A program made the position numbers and the translations under genes. From positions 1 to 42,008 of the forward strand of contig CACPLR010000009.1 in the NCBI GenBank assembly GCA_902634885.1: a stretch of DNA of 42,008 bases, in the 5' to 3' direction. Positions 7,484 through 15,507 of the stretch are shown in pieces. The notes under the pieces were generated by a model that did not search any database, was not told the DNA's origin, and worked only from the letters and a program-made list of their open reading frames with translations. Position 1 is the stretch's first letter; each line of letters begins with the position of its first letter. Source of the DNA: an uncultured Pelagibacteraceae bacterium (GTDB taxonomy: Bacteria > Pseudomonadota > Alphaproteobacteria > Pelagibacterales > Pelagibacteraceae).

Positions 7484-8150
7484 CTGATATTTTTGTAATA
7501 TCTATTTCCCTAGCATTTAAATATTTACGTGAATATTCATCATGAAAAATACCAATTATTGAAGATCCACTATCTTTTTTTTCATTAATCAAATTCAAAA
7601 CAATATCTTTGTTAACACTATCTAAACTAGCAGTTGGTTCATCTAGTAATAAACATGGATAATTTCTAATCAGTCCCCTAGCAACATTAACTCTTTGTTG
7701 TTCTCCACCTGAAAAAGTTAGTGGCGATAAATTCCATAAGTTTTTATCTATATTAAGTTTTAGTAAAATTTTTTCAGCTTTTTCACGAACTTCATCTTGA
7801 TCTGAATTTATTTCTAATAAGGGCTCCATAACAATTTCAATTGTAGGAACACGAGGTATAACTCTTAGAAATTGACTAACATATCCTATTATATTTTTTC
7901 TAAGTTCAATAATATTTCTCGGATATGTATGATCTATGTTGTGATTATTAATTTTAATTTGTCCTGATTGAAAAACATAGTTTCCATAAATCATTTTTAA
8001 AATACTAGACTTTCCAACACCTGATGGTCCTGTTAACGCTACAATTTCTCCAGGATTAATTTTCAAATTCAAATTATTAAAAACTAATATGTTTGTTTTG
8101 CCCTGATTATGAAGTGTAAATTTTTTTGTAATTTTATTTAGTTCAATCAT
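7473..8150 (-). CDS. phnL: C-P lyase ATP-binding subunit PhnL
   Basis: A 225-residue ABC-type ATPase. Walker A is GPSGVGKSS near residue 40, the signature is FSGGEQQRVN near 146, and Walker B is LLLDEPTAS near 166. PhnL is not a transporter ATPase but part of the C-P lyase machinery, associated with phosphonate ribosylation together with PhnI. It begins 2 nt after phnK and overlaps phnN by 11 nt. Order and length match classical phn operons, which settles the assignment against a generic LolD-type ATPase. Confidence 0.93.
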   Translation of the reverse strand: MIELNKITKKFTLHNQGKTNILVFNNLNLKINPGEIVALTGPSGVGKSSILKMIYGNYVFQSGQIKINNHNIDHTYPRNIIELRKNIIGYVSQFLRVIPRVPTIEIVMEPLLEINSDQDEVREKAEKILLKLNIDKNLWNLSPLTFSGGEQQRVNVARGLIRNYPCLLLDEPTASLDSVNKDIVLNLINEKKDSGSSIIGIFHDEYSRKYLNAREIDITKISDAK

Positions 8151-8152
8151 TT

Positions 8153-8920
8153 TTAAACCTGTAATACTGAACTAACTAATAACTGAGTATAAGAATGTTG
8201 CGGATCATCTAATACCTGATCACAAAGTCCAGACTCAACAGCCTCCCCATTTTTCATAACAATAATTTTATCAGCTAACAATCTAATCACTGCTAAATCG
8301 TGAGAAACGATTACAACTGATAAATTTAATTCTCTAACTAATTTTCTTAACAAATCTAAAATTTTTGCTTGAACAGAAACATCAAGACCTCCTGTTGGTT
8401 CGTCCATGAAAATTATTTTAGGACTCGTAACCAAATTTTTTGCTATTTGTAATCTTTGCAACATTCCACCAGAAAATGTTCTTGGAAAATCATCTACTCT
8501 ACTTTTATCGATTTCTACTTTATCTAACCATTTAAAAATAGTTTGCCTAATATTTCCATAATTTCTTTGTCCAATCGACATTAATCTTTCACTAATATTT
8601 CCACCAGCACTTACATCTAATCTTAAACCGTCTCTAGGATTTTGGTGAACAAAAGCTAATTCAGTTCTTATCAATAACCTTTTCAATGACTCAGATATTT
8701 CTAGAAAATCAATCGTTTCATTACCTGTTTCAATTAAGATTTTTCCACTATCAGGAATAAGATTGCCTGATATGGAATTTATAAAAGTTGTTTTTCCTGA
8801 GCCAGATTCTCCTACTACACCAACGACTTCCCCAGGATATAATGTCAAATTCATATTTTTGCATCCCACTTGATTACCGTAATATTTGTTTAAATTATGA
8901 ACTGACAAAATTGGTTGCAT
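8153..8920 (-). CDS. phnK: C-P lyase complex ATP-binding subunit PhnK
   Basis: A 255-residue ABC ATPase resembling oligopeptide-transport ATPases. Walker A is GESGSGKTT near residue 38, the signature is FSGGMLQRLQ near 148, and Walker B is IIFMDEPTGG near 169. In E. coli PhnK docks onto the PhnGHIJ core and its ATPase activity is needed in vivo. The ATG lies directly after the phnJ stop, and phnL follows after 2 nt. Confidence 0.94.
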   Translation of the reverse strand: MQPILSVHNLNKYYGNQVGCKNMNLTLYPGEVVGVVGESGSGKTTFINSISGNLIPDSGKILIETGNETIDFLEISESLKRLLIRTELAFVHQNPRDGLRLDVSAGGNISERLMSIGQRNYGNIRQTIFKWLDKVEIDKSRVDDFPRTFSGGMLQRLQIAKNLVTSPKIIFMDEPTGGLDVSVQAKILDLLRKLVRELNLSVVIVSHDLAVIRLLADKIIVMKNGEAVESGLCDQVLDDPQHSYTQLLVSSVLQV

Positions 8921-9802
8921 TCAATTATTTTCCATTCTTTGATTACAATAATTTGTATCTGAACATATAAATGATCTATTACCGTCATCATCAGTAATTA
9001 TTTCATCTAAAAAACTCTCATTTGATCCACAAATAGAACATTTATGAGGTGCCTTTGAGGGATCAAATGGATAATCCTCAAAATCAAGACTCGTTACTTC
9101 AGTATATGGTGGTATTGCATAAATTCTTTGCTCTCTTCCTGCTCCAAATAATTGAATAGCAGGGTTATTGTTCATTTTTGGGTTATCAAATTTTGGAATA
9201 GGTGATGGGTCCATTATATATCTTTCATTTGTCTTTACTGGATAAGCATATGCTGTTTCTATATGACCATTTTTGGTAATATCTTCATATAACTTTACAT
9301 GCATAATTCCATATTCTGATAGTGCATGCATTTTTTTAGTTTCTTGATATCTTGGTTCTAAAAACGCAAGAGGTTCTGGTATTGGAACTTGATAAACAAG
9401 TATTTGTTTTTCTTTTAACTTTTCTTCTGGAATTCTGTGTCTTGTCTGAATTATCGATGCTTGGCTTGTTTTTTCTGTGGTCTCAATATTAGCAGTTTTT
9501 TTAAAGAAATTTCTAATTGAAACTGCGTTTGTAGTATCATCTGCTCCTTGATCAATAACTTTTATCACATCGTCAGTTGTTAAACATGACGATGTTACTT
9601 GAACCCCTCCTGTTCCCCATCCATATGGCATAGGCATTTCTCTAGATGAAAATGGAACTTGATAACCTGGTATGCAAAGAGCTTTAATCAAAGCTCTTCT
9701 TATCATTCTTTTTGTATTTTCGTCTAAATAAGCAAAATTATATATTTCATCTTGAGCTGCAACATCAGTTTTTTTATTTTTAAATTTAAGTACGTTGTTC
9801 AT
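8921..9802 (-). CDS. phnJ: Carbon-phosphorus lyase, radical SAM catalytic subunit
   Basis: This 293-residue protein is PhnJ, which cleaves the C-P bond of ribose 1-alkylphosphonate 5-phosphate by radical SAM chemistry; methylphosphonate gives methane. The C-terminal cysteines are intact and exactly spaced: C255-x2-C258-x21-C280 for the [4Fe-4S] cluster, then C286, matching the E. coli thiyl-radical cysteine (Cys272) that lies six residues after the last cluster cysteine. The N-terminal half has SSREMPMPYGWGTGG near residue 53. The start overlaps phnI by 17 nt. All catalytic residues I know are present, so the operon appears functional. Confidence 0.97.
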   Translation of the reverse strand: MNNVLKFKNKKTDVAAQDEIYNFAYLDENTKRMIRRALIKALCIPGYQVPFSSREMPMPYGWGTGGVQVTSSCLTTDDVIKVIDQGADDTTNAVSIRNFFKKTANIETTEKTSQASIIQTRHRIPEEKLKEKQILVYQVPIPEPLAFLEPRYQETKKMHALSEYGIMHVKLYEDITKNGHIETAYAYPVKTNERYIMDPSPIPKFDNPKMNNNPAIQLFGAGREQRIYAIPPYTEVTSLDFEDYPFDPSKAPHKCSICGSNESFLDEIITDDDGNRSFICSDTNYCNQRMENN

Positions 9803-10865
9803 TTTTTTTATACTCTTCTCTAATTTTTCTTACTAAATCCAATTCCGCTTGAAAATCTACATAATGAGGTAATTTGATATGTTCTAAAAAACCTGTGGCT
9901 TGAATATTATCACAATGAGATATAACAAATTCTTCATCTTGAGCAGCAACACCCAAATACTCCTCACCAAATTCTTTCCATCTCATTGATCTATCAACTA
10001 AAGCCATAGAAATAGCTTTTCTTTCTAATTGACCAAAAACTAAACCATATCCACGGGTAAATTGAGCAGGTATTTTTTTACTACCTTTAAATTGGTTTAC
10101 TGACTCACACTCAGTAAACATGACATCAGCAATATTTATTTCTATTCCTAATTCTGGAATTTCAAATTGAACCTCAACGTAACCAGTTCTTAATTCACCA
10201 ACAAATGCATGATTTCTAGCATACCCTCTCTGTGTTGAATAAGCTAAACCAAGAAGAAAACCTTCATCTCCTCTTGAAAGAGATTGCAATCGTTCAGATC
10301 TTGTTAAAGGAAAATTAATTGGGTTTCTTGTAATATCTTTAGATGTCTTGCCACTAGGTATTTCTTTCTGAATTAATCCTTCTTTATTTAAAAAGCTTAA
10401 AACATGTGGGATTTCTTTATCATCATATTTTTCAATCTTAGCTTTTTCATACTCTCCATCAGCAAGAAGCTTGAAATCAAGTAAACGGTGTGTGTAGTCA
10501 AATGTTGGGCCTAACTTTTGTTTACCTGGGATATCTTTAAATGTTGCAGATATTCTTCTTAGACATAACATTTTGCCAGTTTCGATAGGTTTGCTTGAAC
10601 CAATTCTAGGTAAAGTAGTTCTATAGGCTCTCATTAGAAAAATTGCTTCAATCAAGTCACCTCTAGACTGTTTGATTGCAAGAGCAGACAAATCTTTGTC
10701 ATATAAAGATCCTTCTGACATAACTCTATCAACACTTAAAGTTAGTTGTTCACTAATTTGTTTAATATTTAGTTCTGCTATATTTACATCCCCTCTTCTT
10801 ATTTCGGATAACCAGGAATGTGCGTTATTTATTGCCTTTTCCCCACCTTTTACTGATACATACAT
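9786..10865 (-). CDS. phnI: C-P lyase core subunit PhnI (phosphonate ribosylation)
   Basis: A 359-residue protein beginning MYVSVKGGEKAINNAH, the conserved PhnI N-terminus. Further conserved blocks are SRGDEGFLLGLAYSTQRGY near residue 200 and GYGLVFGQLERKAISMALVD near 275. With PhnGHL, PhnI displaces adenine from ATP with the phosphonate to form ribose 1-phosphonate 5-triphosphate. It is part of the G2H2I2J2 core. It lies 1 nt after phnH and overlaps phnJ by 17 nt. Length matches E. coli (354). Confidence 0.96.
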   Translation of the reverse strand: MYVSVKGGEKAINNAHSWLSEIRRGDVNIAELNIKQISEQLTLSVDRVMSEGSLYDKDLSALAIKQSRGDLIEAIFLMRAYRTTLPRIGSSKPIETGKMLCLRRISATFKDIPGKQKLGPTFDYTHRLLDFKLLADGEYEKAKIEKYDDKEIPHVLSFLNKEGLIQKEIPSGKTSKDITRNPINFPLTRSERLQSLSRGDEGFLLGLAYSTQRGYARNHAFVGELRTGYVEVQFEIPELGIEINIADVMFTECESVNQFKGSKKIPAQFTRGYGLVFGQLERKAISMALVDRSMRWKEFGEEYLGVAAQDEEFVISHCDNIQATGFLEHIKLPHYVDFQAELDLVRKIREEYKKNEQRT

Positions 10866-10866
10866 T

Positions 10867-11421
10867 TTATAGCTCTCCTATTTTCAATGATCTTGGTATT
10901 GAATAAAATTTATCATTATCAACAAAATAAAAATCAAGTCCTAATGGAAATTGCTGGTTATTTTTTTTTATAACCTCTCTATCAGGTAAAAATATACTTT
11001 TAGAACTTTTAATACCAGGACCAGAAATTATGGCATTTGGTTTTTCAAATTGGGACTGGCAAATAATTGTACACGATTGATCAGGATTTTGCTCGTCCCC
11101 CTTTTTAAATTCATCTAATGGTAAAAGATCATCCCAAGTACCAATTGCAAAATTTGCATTTTTTTTATCTGTAATGTTTGCACCTGTATTAAATTTAATC
11201 CAATCAATAGTTTCTTGATTGTTAACATCACCACCTAAAAAAATATTTGAATAACTATCACAAAAAGTTTTTATTATTGAACAACTAGCTGAAAACATAT
11301 TCGAAGGGGGATCTATATTTTTTAATGTCTCAATTGAACCGGGATATGAGGTTGCAAACAAAATACTTCTAAAATAATCAGCACTTACTTGAGAATTATT
11401 TTTTTTAGAAACAACTTCCAT
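10867..11421 (-). CDS. phnH: C-P lyase core subunit PhnH
   Basis: A 184-residue PhnH, slightly shorter than the E. coli protein (194). Recognisable segments are FRSILFATSYPGS near residue 18, a WIKFNTGANI block near 73 and ISGPGIKSSKSIFLP near 131. PhnH is a PLP-transferase-fold subunit lacking the cofactor lysine and is part of the GHIJ core. It lies 3 nt after phnG and 1 nt before phnI, inside the operon. The assignment rests on these blocks and on operon position. Confidence 0.93.
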   Translation of the reverse strand: MEVVSKKNNSQVSADYFRSILFATSYPGSIETLKNIDPPSNMFSASCSIIKTFCDSYSNIFLGGDVNNQETIDWIKFNTGANITDKKNANFAIGTWDDLLPLDEFKKGDEQNPDQSCTIICQSQFEKPNAIISGPGIKSSKSIFLPDREVIKKNNQQFPLGLDFYFVDNDKFYSIPRSLKIGEL

Positions 11422-11424
11422 AGA

Positions 11425-11868
11425 TTATTTATCCTCACCTCTTACCAAGGTAAAAAAATCAACTTTAGTAGCTTCTGTTTTAGATAATATTTCATTTCTT
11501 TTGTTATTTTTATATTTAATTAATTTATCAATTATATTTCTTTTAATTATTTCTTTTTTTTCAGTTTGCATCAATGCATCACACAAAGCTGCAATTTTGG
11601 ATTTATATTTATTTCTACCTTGAACATAACCATGTCCTTGAATTTTTTTATCTAAACTTAATGAACATCTCGTTATAGTTACTTCTCCAACATTAAAATT
11701 ATCACCTGTGACGCCTGCTTTTCCTTGAACCATAACACTGCCAATCTCAGGTTCTCTTAACCAATTATATTCTATTTTCATATTTAAATTGTCCCAAAGC
11801 GATATTAGATAATTTTCATCTGCTGTTGCTAAATAACTTAACCATTGTTTTCTTGATTTATTTTTCAT
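11425..11868 (-). CDS. phnG: C-P lyase core subunit PhnG
   Basis: First gene of phnGHIJKLN. I choose the ATG at 11868 (147 residues, close to E. coli's 150) over an in-frame TTG four codons upstream at 11880. The protein starts MKNKSRKQWLSYLATAD; conserved PhnG segments are WLREPEIGSVMVQG near residue 37 and GEVTITRCSL near 62, ending in VDFFTLVRGED. PhnG joins PhnHIJ in the catalytic core. A 66-nt region separates it from the divergent GntR regulator. It contains a tandem 8-mer that may be the operator, and no PHO box that I can see. Confidence 0.93.
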   Translation of the reverse strand: MKNKSRKQWLSYLATADENYLISLWDNLNMKIEYNWLREPEIGSVMVQGKAGVTGDNFNVGEVTITRCSLSLDKKIQGHGYVQGRNKYKSKIAALCDALMQTEKKEIIKRNIIDKLIKYKNNKRNEILSKTEATKVDFFTLVRGEDK

Positions 11869-11872
11869 AATA

Positions 11873-11888
11873 CTATACAACTAGACAA
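11873..11888. promoter_or_regulatory. Tandem 8-mer, candidate PhnF operator
   Basis: CTATACAA directly followed by CTAGACAA (7 of 8 identical), in the phnG/GntR intergenic region next to the phnG start. On the minus strand it reads TTGTCTAG-TTGTATAG, containing TA-centred steps like those bound by GntR/HutC proteins. At the phnG start it could block transcription or initiation. This is a positional inference only; no second copy was found upstream of phnC or phnM. Confidence 0.3.
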
Positions 11889-11934
11889 GTACTAAAATTA
11901 AAAATAATTTCAATATATTATTTATTAAAATTTT

Positions 11935-12645
11935 ATGACAACAAAAGATTTGCTTTGGAAGGAAATATACAATTCAATCAAAAGAGAAATTGTTTTAAAT
12001 AAGTACAAAATTAATAAAAAGTTAGATTCTGAGAATGACTATGCAAAACAATTCAATGTCAATAGACACACTATAAGAAGAGCTTTTAAAGAACTTAAAG
12101 ATGATAATTTAATATATTCAAAAAGAGGTCTTGGAGTATTTGTTAAATCATCAAAAATTAATTACTCAATTAGTAAAAACGTACGATTTACTGAGAATAT
12201 ACTTCAAGAAAACCAATCAGTAAGAATTGAAATAAAAAGTTTTGATATTGCTGAATGCAATCCTTTTGAAAAAAAAGAACTCAACTTAAAAAAAAATGAC
12301 AAAGTTACACGCATAAATAGCATAGGTTTTGTCAACAATTCACCTTCTGTAATAACTTTCAGATCGATTCCTTATAAAAAATTTCCAAAATTTATTAATT
12401 ATTTTGTTAAAAAACAATCAGTAACCAAAGCTTTTAATTTATTGAATATCAAACTAATTAAAAGATCAAAAACTCTAATCAATGCTGAAATTGCAGACAA
12501 AATAAAATCAAATTTATTAAATATAAATGAGGGGGAAGCACTATTAAAAACTACATCTGTTAATGTCGATTTTAAAAACAATCCTATAGAGTTAAGTGAA
12601 AGTTATTTTATAGGATCTAAAATTCAATTTTTAATAAAAAATTAG
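11935..12645 (+). CDS. phnF: GntR/HutC-family regulator, PhnF type
   Basis: A 236-residue regulator. The N-terminal winged helix-turn-helix (about residues 5-75) has YAKQFNVNRHTIRRAFKEL and the wing KRGLGVFV, both typical of GntR. The C-terminal UTRA effector domain (about 95-235) shows the NKNDKVTRINSIGF-like strand pattern of HutC/PhnF proteins. PhnF regulators sit beside phn operons and respond to a phosphonate or phosphate-related ligand. It diverges from phnG and precedes phnC on the same strand by 107 nt. That gap shows SD-like AGAGGG for phnC but no terminator or clear PHO box. The ligand is unknown. Confidence 0.8.
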   Translation: MTTKDLLWKEIYNSIKREIVLNKYKINKKLDSENDYAKQFNVNRHTIRRAFKELKDDNLIYSKRGLGVFVKSSKINYSISKNVRFTENILQENQSVRIEIKSFDIAECNPFEKKELNLKKNDKVTRINSIGFVNNSPSVITFRSIPYKKFPKFINYFVKKQSVTKAFNLLNIKLIKRSKTLINAEIADKIKSNLLNINEGEALLKTTSVNVDFKNNPIELSESYFIGSKIQFLIKN

Positions 12646-12752
12646 ATTTTCTACCTTAGGTTTAAATTTCATATAACTTAAACAAAATTTAAAAGATTCA
12701 TTAATAATATTTTAACATTTATTAAAGATTAGAGGGTTAACAATTTCCTCAA

Positions 12753-13577
12753 ATGATTATTGAAAAGGTTAACAAATTTTTCGGTGATAATCATGCCGTT
12801 AAAAACGTTTCTTTTGAGGTTAACAAACCTCAAATGATAGGAATCATAGGTAGATCTGGGGCTGGTAAATCAACATTACTAAGAATTATAAATCGACTTA
12901 CCGACGCAACAGATGGGTCGATTGAAATTGAAGGTCAAAATATTCTAGATTTAAAAAGTAAGGAAAAGAGATCATGGCAAAGAAACTGTGCAATGATTTT
13001 TCAACAATTTAATTTAGTCCCACGATTAGATGTTCTAACAAATGTAATATTAGGCAGATTAAATTATCAGGGCTCATTTAGAGCATCTTTAAAAATGTTT
13101 TCTCGAGATGAAAGAGCTGATGCTCTGATTTTACTCAATAACTTAGGTATGGCTAACACTGCCCTTCAAAGAGCTGAAACGTTATCTGGAGGTCAACAGC
13201 AACGTGTAGCTATATGTAGAGCTTTGATGCAAAATCCTAAAATGATTTTAGCAGATGAACCAATTGCATCTTTAGATCCAATGAATGCAAGAATGGTAAT
13301 GGAATCATTAAGAAAAATTCATGACGAAAAAAATTTAACAGTTATTTCAAATCTTCATACACTTGATACAGCAAAAACTTATTGTGATCGAATTATTGGA
13401 ATGAAAGATGGTGAAATAGTCTTTGATGATTTGCCTGAAAAATTATCACATAAACTTGCAAGAGAAATTTATGGTGCAGAGGCTGATGAAGCTTTTGAGC
13501 CACAAGTAACATCTACAGAGCTTAAAACAAAAAATAAATTAAATGGAGATGTTGAGAAAGAATTTGCAACTGCATGA
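12753..13577 (+). CDS. phnC: Phosphonate ABC transporter ATPase
   Basis: A 274-residue ABC ATPase. Walker A is GRSGAGKST near residue 33, the Q-loop is MIFQQFNLV near 85, the signature is [11 protein letters not shown] near 149 and Walker B is [13 protein letters not shown] near 168. It heads the phnC-D-E1-E2 transport set and supplies energy for phosphonate (possibly also phosphite or phosphate ester) import. AGAGGG about 16 nt upstream of the ATG is a plausible ribosome-binding site. The C-terminal tail (from about 255) is an extra charged extension. Confidence 0.92.
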   Translation: MIIEKVNKFFGDNHAVKNVSFEVNKPQMIGIIGRSGAGKSTLLRIINRLTDATDGSIEIEGQNILDLKSKEKRSWQRNCAMIFQQFNLVPRLDVLTNVILGRLNYQGSFRASLKMFSRDERADALILLNNLGMANTALQRAETLSGGQQQRVAICRALMQNPKMILADEPIASLDPMNARMVMESLRKIHDEKNLTVISNLHTLDTAKTYCDRIIGMKDGEIVFDDLPEKLSHKLAREIYGAEADEAFEPQVTSTELKTKNKLNGDVEKEFATA

Positions 13578-13637
13578 GATCAATAACTCATCGTTACAAA
13601 TAAGTCGTTAGACTAAAATTATAAAAAGGAGATAATT

Positions 13638-14588
13638 ATGTTTAATAAACTAACAAGAGTTATTGCACTTTTGGCTATGGTGTTTTTTTCAACTCAAGCT
13701 AATGCAGTAACTTACACAGGTCCAAAAATGGACTTAAGTAAATACCAACCAGAATTTAGAGTTGGTTTTTTAGGTGACGAAGCAGCTCAAGATATTATAG
13801 CTAGAAATGAATGTTTCATGCCGTATATCGAAGCCGCTTATGGTGTACCAGCTAAATTTTTTACTTTTAAAGACTACGCTGGAACAATGGAGTCGATGCT
13901 AGGTGGTAATCTAGATTACACTTGGTTCGGTTCTTCAGGATATGCGGGTATGTATTTAAAAGATCCAACTGCAGTAGTACCAGTACTAACAAGAATGCAG
14001 CCAACTGGTGATATGGGTTACTACTCTGTTGCAGTAGCAACTAAATCATCTGGAATTAAATCAATGGAAGACCTTAAAGGTAAATCCTTTGGTTGGGCTG
14101 ACCCTAACTCTACATCAGGTTTTTTAATTCCGTCAATTGAATTAAAGGCTATGGGTATGGATCCAGATACATATTTTTCAAAAACACAGTTTTCTGGAGG
14201 ACATGAAAACAATGTATTAGCGGTAATGAATGGTGATGTTGATGCTGGTGTAACATGGGTATCTGGTGTTGGTAGCTGGGAAGAAGGATATTCGTCAGGG
14301 AATTTAAGAAAAATGGTTGATAAAGGGATTTTAAATATGGACGACATTGTTCAAATTTGGTCTTCAAAATTAATTCCTAATGGTCCAATTGTGATGCCTA
14401 CTTTTTTACCTGTTAGAGCACACCAAGTAATGATTGGTTTAAAGCAATGGATACACGAGAACGATCCAAAATGTAGCGAAAACGTTGCAAACGGGATTGT
14501 AAAAAAATGGGTTCCGGTGGATCATTCTTTTTACGAGTCAGTTGTAGCTGCAAGAAAAGCTAAAATTGAAGCGCAAAAAAATAATTAA
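13638..14588 (+). CDS. phnD: Periplasmic phosphonate-binding protein
   Basis: A 316-residue exported protein. A signal peptide (VIALLAMVFFSTQANA) ends near residue 23. The mature protein has the PhnD type II binding-protein pattern: VGFLGDEAAQDIIARNECF near 42, YTWFGSSGYAGMY near 94 and SFGWADPNSTSGFL near 150, the last being the loop that holds the phosphonate oxyanions. It delivers phosphonates to PhnE1/E2/PhnC. AAAAAGGAGATAATT gives a strong ribosome-binding site. An 11-bp hairpin follows the stop, suggesting that the binding protein is made in excess over the permeases. Confidence 0.93.
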   Translation: MFNKLTRVIALLAMVFFSTQANAVTYTGPKMDLSKYQPEFRVGFLGDEAAQDIIARNECFMPYIEAAYGVPAKFFTFKDYAGTMESMLGGNLDYTWFGSSGYAGMYLKDPTAVVPVLTRMQPTGDMGYYSVAVATKSSGIKSMEDLKGKSFGWADPNSTSGFLIPSIELKAMGMDPDTYFSKTQFSGGHENNVLAVMNGDVDAGVTWVSGVGSWEEGYSSGNLRKMVDKGILNMDDIVQIWSSKLIPNGPIVMPTFLPVRAHQVMIGLKQWIHENDPKCSENVANGIVKKWVPVDHSFYESVVAARKAKIEAQKNN

Positions 14589-14605
14589 TTAAACCCCCTA
14601 TAATT

Positions 14606-14634
14606 AGAGGCAAAGACTGTAAATCTTTGCCTCT
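14606..14634 (+). terminator. Hairpin between phnD and phnE
   Basis: AGAGGCAAAGA, loop CTGTAAA, TCTTTGCCTCT: a perfect 11-bp stem followed by GATTTATTTTT. It lies 17 nt after the phnD stop and 18 nt before the first phnE start. It likely acts as a partial terminator or 3' stabiliser that raises phnD over phnE. The T-run is interrupted, so read-through is expected. Confidence 0.75.
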
Positions 14635-14652
14635 GATTTATTTTTAAAAATT

Positions 14653-15507
14653 ATGGCAAAAGCCTTACCTGCCAACCTAGAACAAATTGAAGTTAATTTA
14701 AAAAAATTAACAAACCAGAGAACTAGGTCCTCGCTACTTGGAATTGCAATTCTAATATTAATTTTTTTTGGTGGTACCTTGGTATCGTTAGAAGCAAATG
14801 CAGGGTCTTTTGGAAGAGGTATAGCTAATTTTTTTAACTACCCTAGAGATTTATTTGTAGACACTTTTGAGATGGGATGGAAATATTGGCCAAGAGTTAT
14901 TAAGTATATTCCTGAATTAATTATTACTTTAAATATTGCTTTATTTTCAACTTCTATAGGTTTTATTTTAGCAATTATATTTGCAATTTTTTCAAGTAGG
15001 AACCTAATTAGAAACAAAAGAGTTATTCAATTTACAAAATTTTTAATGGATGTGACAAGATCATTTCCAACATTAATAATAGCAATGGTGTTTTTATATC
15101 TAATGGGTAAATCATCTTTACCAGCTGTAATTGCTATAACAATACATACTGCTGGAGCACTTGGTAAATTATTTACAGAGGCTATAGAAAATTGTGATGG
15201 AAAACCTATTGAAGGTTTAAGTTCTGTTGGTGCAACTTGGACACAGAAGATAAGATTTTCAGTTCTTCCCCAGGTACTACCTTTGTTTTTAAGTTATGGA
15301 ATATTGAGGTTAGAAATTAATGTTAGAGAATCTACAATATTAGGTTTTGTTGGTGCAGGTGGAATTGGAGAAATGTTAGCGGCTCTAATTCAGTGGAATT
15401 ATGGAGCTGATGTTTTAGCGTGTATGTTCTTACTGGTTGGTACGATAATTGCATTAGATTATTTGTCTGCATATTGGAGACATAAATTAATTGGAGCAAA
15501 TCAATGA
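14653..15507 (+). CDS. phnE: Phosphonate ABC transporter permease 1
   Basis: A 284-residue inner-membrane permease with an N-terminal helix (about residues 27-45) and about five further helices from residue 85. The ABC permease coupling loop is EAIENCDGKPIEGLSSVGA near 176, followed by the conserved FVGAGGIGEML near 232. Length matches E. coli PhnE (276). It overlaps the next permease gene by 4 nt (ATGA). The pair probably forms a heterodimeric channel with PhnC. Confidence 0.9.
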   Translation: MAKALPANLEQIEVNLKKLTNQRTRSSLLGIAILILIFFGGTLVSLEANAGSFGRGIANFFNYPRDLFVDTFEMGWKYWPRVIKYIPELIITLNIALFSTSIGFILAIIFAIFSSRNLIRNKRVIQFTKFLMDVTRSFPTLIIAMVFLYLMGKSSLPAVIAITIHTAGALGKLFTEAIENCDGKPIEGLSSVGATWTQKIRFSVLPQVLPLFLSYGILRLEINVRESTILGFVGAGGIGEMLAALIQWNYGADVLACMFLLVGTIIALDYLSAYWRHKLIGANQ

